Below are positions 1 through 4,716 of a DNA stretch of 5,485 bases, in pieces. The stretch spans positions 1-5,485 of the forward strand of contig DAOVHJ010000187.1 of NCBI GenBank assembly GCA_030671945.1. Reading direction: 5' to 3'. A program made the position numbers and the translations under genes. This DNA comes from Candidatus Heimdallarchaeota archaeon. GTDB lineage: Archaea; Asgardarchaeota; Heimdallarchaeia; JABLTI01. The notes beneath the pieces are model-generated. The model ran no database searches. It was not told where the DNA came from and saw nothing but the letters and a program-made list of their open reading frames with translations. The stretch's first letter is position 1. Each line of letters starts with the position of its first letter.

Positions 1-2
1 GG

Positions 3-341
3 GGAGTTGTATATGATAGGATGAATCTGGATAAGAAAGCTTTGGCAGATTACAATAAAGCAATAGAGCTTGATGAAAACTATGCTCTTGTATATTATTA
101 TCGTGCAAATGTCTATTATAAAATGAAACAAAATGAGAAAGCTTTGGAGAATTATAAAAAAGCAATAAAACTTGATCCTAGAGTACTTAAAGGAAATCTT
201 AAACATGACATTCAAGAAGAAAAACTTTTCCCCACAGATTTAGCTTCAACCATTCTTTCATATATTGATGATATATATGATAGCTTTTCTGAGGAAGAAA
301 AGAAAGCTATTGAAGATGTAAAGAAACGTATTTCAACTTAA
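3..341 (+). CDS. TPR-repeat protein, 5'-truncated by window edge
   Basis: This is the C-terminal end of a tetratricopeptide-repeat protein. TPRs are helix-turn-helix units that act as protein-protein interaction scaffolds. The ATG at position 21 is probably not the start: the frame stays open to base 3, and the residues before it (GVVYDR) continue a TPR helix into MNLDKKALADYNKAIELD. A complete repeat follows (ALVYYYRANVYYKMKQNEKA, then LENYKKAIKLDP), with the usual Tyr/Ala/Pro pattern. After about residue 55 counted from that ATG, the repeats end in a charged, helical tail (SEEEKKAIEDVKKRIST) with no recognisable domain. No signal peptide or TM segment is visible in this part. Partner and role cannot be inferred, since the N-terminal part, which might hold another domain, is outside the window. 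TPR assignment is sure; the true start is unknown. Confidence 0.88.
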   Translation, partial: GVVYDRMNLDKKALADYNKAIELDENYALVYYYRANVYYKMKQNEKALENYKKAIKLDPRVLKGNLKHDIQEEKLFPTDLASTILSYIDDIYDSFSEEEKKAIEDVKKRIST

Positions 342-367
342 TATCCTAATTAGATAAATTTCTCTAG

Positions 368-377
368 TTTATAAATC
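368..377 (+). promoter_or_regulatory. Archaeal-type TATA box for the 41-aa ORF
   Basis: TTTATAAATC matches the archaeal TATA consensus. The centre of the element is about 27 nt before the ATG at 399, which would put the transcription start on or next to that ATG (leaderless mRNA). The region is AT-rich, so chance occurrence is possible. The spacing is the main support. Confidence 0.45.
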
Positions 378-398
378 AAATTAAGAAATCAATTGTGT

Positions 399-524
399 AT
401 GAAAATCTTGGAAGATGATGAAGAGATAATTGGTTTCTTGAAAATTGGGGATAAGTCACTATTATTACTCATAGTTCTAATCGTGATTGTATTATCTGTA
501 TCTTTAATGATAAAACTTCTTTGA
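399..524 (+). CDS. Putative 41-aa single-pass membrane peptide
   Basis: A short ORF runs from ATG 399 to TGA 522-524. The N-terminal 19 residues are acidic to mixed (MKILEDDEEIIGFLKIGDK). They are followed by about 20 strongly hydrophobic residues (SLLLLIVLIVIVLSVSLMIK) and a two-Leu end, so the product would be a single transmembrane helix with a short acidic head. No Shine-Dalgarno is visible, but a TATA box at 368-377 is placed for leaderless transcription. The next gene downstream is a YdjI-like SPFH protein that has no membrane segment of its own. In Bacillus subtilis the homologous protein depends on separately encoded membrane partners (YdjG/YdjH), so a membrane-anchor role for this peptide is conceivable but is pure inference. 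The gap to that gene is 153 bp, with a possible separate promoter. I do not recognise a family. It could also be a chance hydrophobic ORF in AT-rich DNA. Confidence 0.4.
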   Translation: MKILEDDEEIIGFLKIGDKSLLLLIVLIVIVLSVSLMIKLL

Positions 525-606
525 TTCCTTTAACTAGCTATTAATAAAGTTGATACATTTGAGTAAGAGTTTTAATTTGTTCTGGGAGAATATCCTATTA
601 CTCTAC

Positions 607-615
607 ATTTAAAAA
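607..615 (+). promoter_or_regulatory. Possible TATA box for the SPFH gene
   Basis: ATTTAAAAA lies about 66 nt before the start codon at 678. A start of transcription about 26 nt downstream would give a leader near 40 nt that includes the Shine-Dalgarno at 667-671. A nearer A/T stretch (TTAAATAA, 653-660) would place transcription inside the gene and is less suitable. Confidence 0.3.
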
Positions 616-666
616 GAAGAAAAACGATATTTTGAATTAGAACCATTAAAGGTTAAATAAATAATA

Positions 667-671
667 GAGGT
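667..671 (+). promoter_or_regulatory. Shine-Dalgarno site of the SPFH gene
   Basis: GAGGT sits 6 nt before ATG 678 and fixes this start codon. It contrasts with the apparently leaderless or SD-less starts elsewhere in the window. Confidence 0.7.
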
Positions 672-677
672 ATAAGT

Positions 678-1661
678 ATGGTTGAAGTTATTGAATGGGC
701 CACAGGACGTGGCGATGAAATTATGTTCCGTCATCCTCGAGATACATTAAATTGGGGAGACCAATGCAACGTAATGCCGAACCAAGTGGCAGTATTCATC
801 AAGGATTCAGTTGTTTACGATGTACTAAAGTCAGGAAGGACTTTCATAAAAACAAAGAATATACCACTGATAACAACATTTCTATCAAGAATAGTAGGAT
901 TTGATAAATCACCATTTAATTGTCAAGTAATATTCTTGTCAATGAGTGATTTTCAAGGAAAGTTCGGTGGAAGAAGTCAGACTCAAGAATTAGCTCCGCT
1001 TCAATTTTTCGGTGATTTTTACTACAAGATAGACGATCCTCAGAAATTCGCTTTTGAAATTGCTGGTAATAGAGACATCTATTCCACCTCCGATTTCAAC
1101 GAATTCTTTCGAACTTTTATTGTTGAATCTGTTATGAGTAAATTGTCTGAAAAGAGTATCACTGATGTCATGTCTAACTTGGGTAAAACTTCTGATTTTG
1201 TTGAAAATGAAGTTAAAGCTGAATTACTCGAAATGGGTGTCAAACTTAAGAACTTGAAGTTTGGCGGAATCGATACAACCCCTGAATACAGAGATCGACT
1301 CTTCTGGATGCGCTCTGGTGTTGATGCTCAACAAATCCAACAATATTCTGGTATGGCTCAAGTTGCTGAAGCACTTCCTGAAGGTGGTAGCGGTTTAACT
1401 GGTGCTGTTATGGTTAACAACCTTTTCTCAAGAAGCGAAATTAAGAAAGCTGACAAAATAGAGAAAAAAGGTGAAGTAGAATCTGCATTTATTACCTGTA
1501 ATCAGTGTAAGAAGAAAATCTCCCCAGCTGCTCGTTTCTGTGGTGGTTGTGGTGATCCTACAGACGATGAAAAGAAAGGATCAGTTAGATTCTGTACTGA
1601 ATGCGGTGCAAAGAACGCTCCTGATGCTAAATTCTGTGGAAATTGCGGAAATAAAACCTAA
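678..1661 (+). CDS. YdjI-like SPFH protein with C-terminal double zinc ribbon
   Basis: This 327-aa protein matches the COG4260 type (stomatin/prohibitin-related SPFH domain plus C-terminal Zn ribbon; Bacillus YdjI has similar length). The N-terminal FRHP, LNWGDQCNVMPNQVAVF and FIKDSVVYDVL segments fit the start of this family. The SPFH core spans roughly residues 15-230, including the APLQFFGDFYYKIDDPQKF strand region and a helical stretch near 140-190. The tail has two zinc ribbons of identical spacing, Cx2C-x10-Cx2C: C274/C277/C288/C291 and C306/C309/C320/C323. No TM helix or signal peptide is visible, so membrane association would need a partner. In B. subtilis, YdjI helps recruit the PspA-type protein to the membrane with YdjG/YdjH; no PspA homologue is seen here. 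The start is supported by GAGGT 6 nt upstream. Codon usage changes sharply near residues 95-110, between a GGA/TCA/ACA/ATA-rich 5' third and a GGT/TCT-rich remainder. Family call is confident; cellular role is inferred. Confidence 0.88.
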   Translation: MVEVIEWATGRGDEIMFRHPRDTLNWGDQCNVMPNQVAVFIKDSVVYDVLKSGRTFIKTKNIPLITTFLSRIVGFDKSPFNCQVIFLSMSDFQGKFGGRSQTQELAPLQFFGDFYYKIDDPQKFAFEIAGNRDIYSTSDFNEFFRTFIVESVMSKLSEKSITDVMSNLGKTSDFVENEVKAELLEMGVKLKNLKFGGIDTTPEYRDRLFWMRSGVDAQQIQQYSGMAQVAEALPEGGSGLTGAVMVNNLFSRSEIKKADKIEKKGEVESAFITCNQCKKKISPAARFCGGCGDPTDDEKKGSVRFCTECGAKNAPDAKFCGNCGNKT

Positions 1662-1677
1662 TTTTCCAACTCTACTC

Positions 1678-1695
1678 TTTTTTTATTTTTTCTTT
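1678..1695 (+). terminator. T-rich terminator after the SPFH gene
   Basis: Two runs of T (seven and six) separated by a single A, then CTTT, begin 17 nt after the stop codon, with no stem-loop in front. This fits archaeal oligo-T termination. Confidence 0.6.
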
Positions 1696-1895
1696 CCAAT
1701 TATTCCTTACATAAATGTATGCTCTATTCCTTTTATAGCAAATGTAGTTGTTACGATAAAAATGAATAATGTATTTTCCGCTCTACGACTTATTATGAAT
1801 AATAATTCTCCTAACATTGACTCGAATTCATTTTTTTAGATTTAAGCTAATTTGGAGTACATAACTCTTATTAGTGTTTCAACAATCGCCAAATT

Positions 1896-2648
1896 ATGAG
1901 CTTAACAATTAAGATAAAATTAATTATAATTCTAAGTTCTATAACTGCAGTTGCAGCGATTGCTGCCCCTACTACAATTGTGCTATTAAACAACAATAAA
2001 ACCATCAATTTTACACTTCTAGATAACGCGGGTGTTATGATTGAAGCTAAAGGTTATCGGATCTATATTGATCCAATAAACTTACCAAATGCAAATTATA
2101 GCGATTTAAAGGCAGATGCAATTTTGATAACCCACGATCACGGAGATCATTGCCAGTCATCGACTATTTTGATGCTTCAGAAAGAAGATACTCTAACTGT
2201 TTTTCCAGAGATAATGACTACTTATATAAATGATTATGATGGAACCGGAGCTGTTCCTGGAGATACTTTTCAAGTGGGACCAATAGAAATAACCTGCTTC
2301 TACATGTATACAGAATCTAGCCATGCTAGATCGAGTAACTATACTAGCTATATCATAGATATAGACGGGTTTACCTTCTTCCATGCAGGAGATTCTTATA
2401 ATATTGCAGAATACGATCAGCTAACAGGAACAATAGATGTCGCATTATTACCTCTAGGTCCAGGATGTCAAACTATGTGCGATATGGCTGTTGTTAATGT
2501 CATTGATACTATTCAACCAACATATTTCATTCCCATTCACTATGCAGACGGAGCTAATGACGGATTTGTTACAGTTTATGGATCTCATCTAACAGATTAT
2601 ACAATAATCAACTTAGCTTACTTTGAATCTTATGAATTCAAACCATAA
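1896..2648 (+). CDS. Exported UlaG-like metallo-beta-lactamase-fold hydrolase
   Basis: This 250-aa Zn-dependent hydrolase belongs to the metallo-beta-lactamase fold, COG2220/UlaG-like group. Metal-binding residues are visible in order: H80-x-H82-x-D84-H85 (THDHGDH), H143, D166 in FFHAGDS, and H215 in IPIHY. The preceding GVMIEAKGYRIYIDP strand pair is typical of this group. Residues about 8-31 form a hydrophobic helix after a Lys-containing N-terminus, so the enzyme is probably membrane-anchored or secreted, with the catalytic domain outside. Four N-x-S/T sequons (N34, N38, N67, N148) all lie in the predicted exterior part and agree with archaeal N-glycosylation. Substrate is unknown: the family includes lactonases and phosphodiesterase-like enzymes. 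ATG 1896 is the first Met after an in-frame TAG at 1872-1874. No Shine-Dalgarno is seen. A weak TATA-like AGATTTAAGC lies at about 1838-1847. The gene converges on the next one with 26 bp between stops. Confidence 0.85.
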   Translation: MSLTIKIKLIIILSSITAVAAIAAPTTIVLLNNNKTINFTLLDNAGVMIEAKGYRIYIDPINLPNANYSDLKADAILITHDHGDHCQSSTILMLQKEDTLTVFPEIMTTYINDYDGTGAVPGDTFQVGPIEITCFYMYTESSHARSSNYTSYIIDIDGFTFFHAGDSYNIAEYDQLTGTIDVALLPLGPGCQTMCDMAVVNVIDTIQPTYFIPIHYADGANDGFVTVYGSHLTDYTIINLAYFESYEFKP

Positions 2649-2653
2649 TTCCT

Positions 2654-2676
2654 TCTTTTTTTCCTTCATTTTTCTT
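2654..2676 (+). terminator. T-rich terminator after the hydrolase gene
   Basis: A pyrimidine tract with seven and then five consecutive T begins within 10 nt of the hydrolase stop and fills the gap to the convergent gene. It has no hairpin and fits archaeal oligo-T termination. Confidence 0.55.
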
Positions 2677-3115
2677 AAAAATCCACAAACAGATGAAGAG
2701 ATGCCGTAATCCATTTTGTGAAGACTATCACAGAGAGAATAATGACAGAATTAGTAAATTCTGTTAAAATCGGAATGCTTGCCATTTTTCCAAATTCCAC
2801 TAAAATTACAATTATGATTTCTGCAGTTGCTAAACAACCAAGAATTATTGAGAAAATTGTTAGAAAGCTTAACCACTTGAATTTTTTATGAAGAGAAGCT
2901 CTTATTGGATAAACTGTCATGCACATAGCAAAACCAAAGATAGCTAATCCTATGAAAGCTGAAAAATTATCAACAATCAAAGGTAAATCGATAACATCAA
3001 AAGATGCTAGCAAAATTAAAATGTAAAATACGCCTAATATTGCTCCTGCAACTGAAGAAGAATATACTATGATATCAGAGAATTTTGATGTTTTTTCTTT
3101 CTGCATTGTTACCAT
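2675..3115 (-). CDS. Four-TM membrane protein of unknown family
   Basis: I do not recognise a family for this 146-aa protein. It has a short charged N-terminus (MVTMQKEKTSKF) and four predicted membrane helices, at about residues 16-38, 50-70, 81-107 and 113-137. The loop between helices 2 and 3 is basic (RASLHKKFK), which by the positive-inside rule puts both ends and that loop in the cytoplasm. No catalytic motif, metal ligand set or cysteine pair stands out. The start is well supported: GAGAGG lies 6 nt upstream of the first ATG, so Met1 is preferred to Met4. A TATA-like TTTTTTAAG further up predicts a leader of only about 14 nt. It is the last of three minus-strand genes, 98 bp after the CE4 deacetylase, and apparently has its own promoter. 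The long apolar helices and clean start make a real gene likely. Confidence 0.72.
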   Translation of the reverse strand: MVTMQKEKTSKFSDIIVYSSSVAGAILGVFYILILLASFDVIDLPLIVDNFSAFIGLAIFGFAMCMTVYPIRASLHKKFKWLSFLTIFSIILGCLATAEIIIVILVEFGKMASIPILTEFTNSVIILSVIVFTKWITASLHLFVDF

Positions 3116-3121
3116 TTTTTT

Positions 3122-3127
3122 CCTCTC
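3122..3127 (-). promoter_or_regulatory. Shine-Dalgarno site of the four-TM gene
   Basis: On the minus strand GAGAGG is followed by six A and then ATG (3115-3113). It selects Met1 over the ATG three codons later. Confidence 0.65.
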
Positions 3128-3150
3128 TTCTTGTGATATCTATCGATTTT

Positions 3151-3160
3151 GCTTAAAAAA
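3151..3160 (-). promoter_or_regulatory. Possible TATA box for the four-TM gene
   Basis: Minus-strand TTTTTTAAGC. Counting about 26 nt downstream puts transcription start near 3130, just ahead of the Shine-Dalgarno at 3127-3122, so the leader would be about 14 nt. The tight fit of TATA, start site and SD supports it, but the composition is AT-rich. Confidence 0.4.
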
Positions 3161-3213
3161 CTATCCAAATAACTCCCACAAATTTTATGAATGATTTCTG
3201 TCGTATTGTCACA

Positions 3214-3981
3214 TTAGAGAAAGAAATCCGTTGCTATTTTTTTCATTTTAGAGAATTGTGCTTTATGAGAGTTCATGTACTTAATTAAACGCTCTAACAC
3301 TTGTATTCTATATGAATGACCAATGCATGAAGGATGACAAGTTAGAGTGTAAACACATCGATTCTCTTCTCTATCTTCCATTTCCATCATTGCATCAAAT
3401 TGACTTTTCCAAATCTCAAAGACAGCTGAAGGAGTTTGTTGCTTTTCTTCAAAAAGAATCCAATCATCTAAATACCATTCAACTGGGAATTCAACTATTC
3501 TCTTATCTGTTTCAGGTATTGTATAAGTGTGTGGTCTATCTTCATTCATCAATGATGAATCATAGATATATCCCAAATCCGATATTATTTCTAATGTATA
3601 ATTAGATAAAATCCAATAAGGTGCTCTAAAACCTTGCACTTTTCCTCCAAGATTTTCTAGAATTGTATCAGTACGATTATGAATAGTTTGCTCAACATCA
3701 TATGACAATTTATCCAAATATTCATGCATATATCCGTGAGCTGCTACTTCATGCTCCTTGATGAGAATATTACTTACAGTTTCAGGATATGTTTCAGCAA
3801 CCCATCCACAAACAAAGAATGTTGCATTAATTTCATACTTGTTTAAAAGAGATAAAATACGTGGCATTCCTCTTTGTATGGCAAATTGTCCTTTAGAAAT
3901 TCTTACAGGATTTTCCTTTTGTCTTATTTGAGCACTTTCAGCGTCAAGATCAAAAGTTAAACAAACAGTTAGTTCGCTCAT
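3214..3981 (-). CDS. CE4 polysaccharide deacetylase family, HpPgdA/PuuE-like
   Basis: This 255-aa metal-dependent amidohydrolase has the NodB/CE4 fold (COG0726). Motifs are seen in order: TFDLDAES with D11 (predicted base) and D13 (metal ligand); AAHGYMHE with H82 and H86 (metal); GFRAPYW around R119; EFPVEWYLDDW near 164-174; and TCHPSC with H216. The FPVEWYLDD segment and overall order resemble the Helicobacter pylori PgdA (HP0310)/PuuE-like branch more than classical chitin deacetylases. Enzymes of that branch act on varied amide or cyclic-imide substrates, so the substrate is open. No signal peptide or TM helix is present, so it is probably cytosolic, which argues against mature cell-wall polymer as substrate. 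The start is the first ATG after an in-frame stop 9 nt upstream. No Shine-Dalgarno is visible, and a TATA-like AGTTAAAAGT lies at 4011-4020. It lies between the DinB-like and four-TM genes on the same strand, with gaps of 113 and 98 bp. Confidence 0.87.
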   Translation of the reverse strand: MSELTVCLTFDLDAESAQIRQKENPVRISKGQFAIQRGMPRILSLLNKYEINATFFVCGWVAETYPETVSNILIKEHEVAAHGYMHEYLDKLSYDVEQTIHNRTDTILENLGGKVQGFRAPYWILSNYTLEIISDLGYIYDSSLMNEDRPHTYTIPETDKRIVEFPVEWYLDDWILFEEKQQTPSAVFEIWKSQFDAMMEMEDREENRCVYTLTCHPSCIGHSYRIQVLERLIKYMNSHKAQFSKMKKIATDFFL

Positions 3982-4010
3982 AGGATTTCAATAAGAAGAT
4001 ACACATCAAG

Positions 4011-4020
4011 ACTTTTAACT
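4011..4020 (-). promoter_or_regulatory. Possible TATA box for the CE4 gene
   Basis: Minus-strand AGTTAAAAGT is centred about 35 nt before the ATG, predicting a leader of roughly 8 nt with no room for a Shine-Dalgarno. Another T/A stretch about 15 nt further up (4027-4036) could serve instead. Confidence 0.25.
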
Positions 4021-4094
4021 TTACTTCATAAAAATGTAAATTTCATCTACCTAATATTGTATTAACTATTGTTTAGTAAATAAAACGTTCTAGA

Positions 4095-4574
4095 CTAGTT
4101 TGCATATATCTCTTTATCAGTCCAGCCTGTTGAACGCTTAAATAACCAAGTTATTTGACCTAAATGTCGAAGCTCATGATAGATGAATCCTAAAATTGCT
4201 GCTTGTCTCGTCTTTTTTCCTCTGAATGTTTCGATAAACTCTTTTTCCTCTTCGTGTTGTAGAAAAGAGAGTCTTTGTTTTATGATATCTGAAATAAGGA
4301 TAAAAGAATCATTAATTTGATCAAAACTTATTTTATCGTCAGGTAATTGTCCAGGATTAATTGCTACTTCAGAGGGTTGGAGTTTTTCTCCACCAGGTAG
4401 CTTATCCAATAACCAATAGTTATTCATAAGAATGTGCCTGAAGATCATCTCTGGGCTCCATGAGTTGGCTTTATCAACATAGTAGAAGTGATCTTTATCT
4501 ACTTTAGAAAATCGTTCAAGTATTCGCACTCTCTCTTCTTCGAGAATTGCGTATAGTTGGAGTGTAGATAACAT
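4095..4574 (-). CDS. DinB/YfiT-like four-helix-bundle protein
   Basis: This 159-aa protein has the length and layout of the DinB/YfiT-like superfamily, small metal-binding four-helix bundles. The expected metal triad is present: H47 in the second helix (FRHILMNNYW) and H133 and H137 in the C-terminal helix (YHELRHLGQI). The family signature W before the first His is at W39 (NSWSPEMIFRH). Known members include bacillithiol- or mycothiol-dependent transferases and hydrolase-like enzymes; many, including archaeal ones, have no assigned reaction, and this one cannot be assigned either. It is soluble, with no signal peptide. The ATG is the first Met after an in-frame TAA at about 4601-4599. There is no Shine-Dalgarno, but CTTAAATAG lies 25 nt upstream, pointing to a leaderless transcript. 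It is first of three minus-strand genes and divergent from the YhhN gene (142 bp apart). Confidence 0.85.
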   Translation of the reverse strand: MLSTLQLYAILEEERVRILERFSKVDKDHFYYVDKANSWSPEMIFRHILMNNYWLLDKLPGGEKLQPSEVAINPGQLPDDKISFDQINDSFILISDIIKQRLSFLQHEEEKEFIETFRGKKTRQAAILGFIYHELRHLGQITWLFKRSTGWTDKEIYAN

Positions 4575-4594
4575 AATTGCTTCAAGTTTTTTTC

Positions 4595-4603
4595 CTATTT
4601 AAG
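4595..4603 (-). promoter_or_regulatory. TATA box for leaderless DinB-like gene
   Basis: Minus-strand CTTAAATAG is centred 25 nt before the ATG at 4574, the distance expected if transcription starts at the start codon. The absence of any Shine-Dalgarno before that ATG agrees. Confidence 0.45.
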
Positions 4604-4625
4604 GTTATAGAGGATTTATTAGCTG

Positions 4626-4634
4626 GTATAAAAT
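4626..4634 (+). promoter_or_regulatory. Possible TATA box for the YhhN gene
   Basis: GTATAAAAT on the plus strand is a close TATA match. It predicts transcription from about 4656 and a leader near 60 nt. A T/A-rich stretch closer to the gene (about 4680-4688) would give a leader below 10 nt and is an alternative. It lies about 30 bp from the oppositely oriented TATA of the DinB-like gene. Confidence 0.35.
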
Positions 4635-4716
4635 TGAGAAAATGTCTTGGAAGAAAAATCGATGAGGTAAACACGAAAATTTATTATTTCAATCGTTTTA
4701 AATCAAAGAGAAAAGG

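Larger units (their letters stand above)
525..677. other. Intergenic stretch upstream of the SPFH gene
   Basis: Together with the 57 bases before the 41-aa ORF, this completes the gap between the TPR and SPFH genes. No RNA gene, terminator-like long T run or repeat is evident. It contains a TATA-like ATTTAAAAA (607-615) and the SPFH Shine-Dalgarno (667-671). On the minus strand, about 17 codons just upstream of a TAA read like ordinary protein sequence (DILPEQIKTLTQMYQLY), but two stops precede them immediately. This is at most a gene remnant. Confidence 0.5.

Noticed and set aside
540..595. Coding-like minus-strand string DILPEQIKTLTQMYQLY ending in TAA
   Set aside because: Two in-frame stops lie immediately upstream and there is no start. 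It is too short to call a pseudogene without a homologue.
1540..1839. 99-codon plus-strand ORF overlapping the SPFH 3' end
   Set aside because: It is out of frame with the zinc-ribbon coding sequence, whose Cys motifs are clear, and its extension past 1661 is low-complexity F/Y/N-rich translation of AT-rich DNA.
1762..1839. 25-codon ORF with a TATA-like TTTTATAGC 27 nt upstream
   Set aside because: The spacing fits a leaderless start, but the peptide is Asn/Ser-rich with no helix, TM segment or motif, and such coincidences are common in AT-rich spacers.
2193..2384. 63-codon minus-strand ORF inside the metallohydrolase gene
   Set aside because: It is antisense to a gene with intact catalytic motifs, and its translation shows no domain.
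3312..3605. 97-codon plus-strand ORF inside the CE4 gene
   Set aside because: It is antisense to conserved CE4 coding sequence and has no promoter, SD or domain support.
4642..4665. 7-codon ORF (MSWKKNR) followed by a GAGGT-like site in the YhhN leader
   Set aside because: It is too short to support as a leader peptide, and the GAGGT has no start codon behind it at normal spacing.
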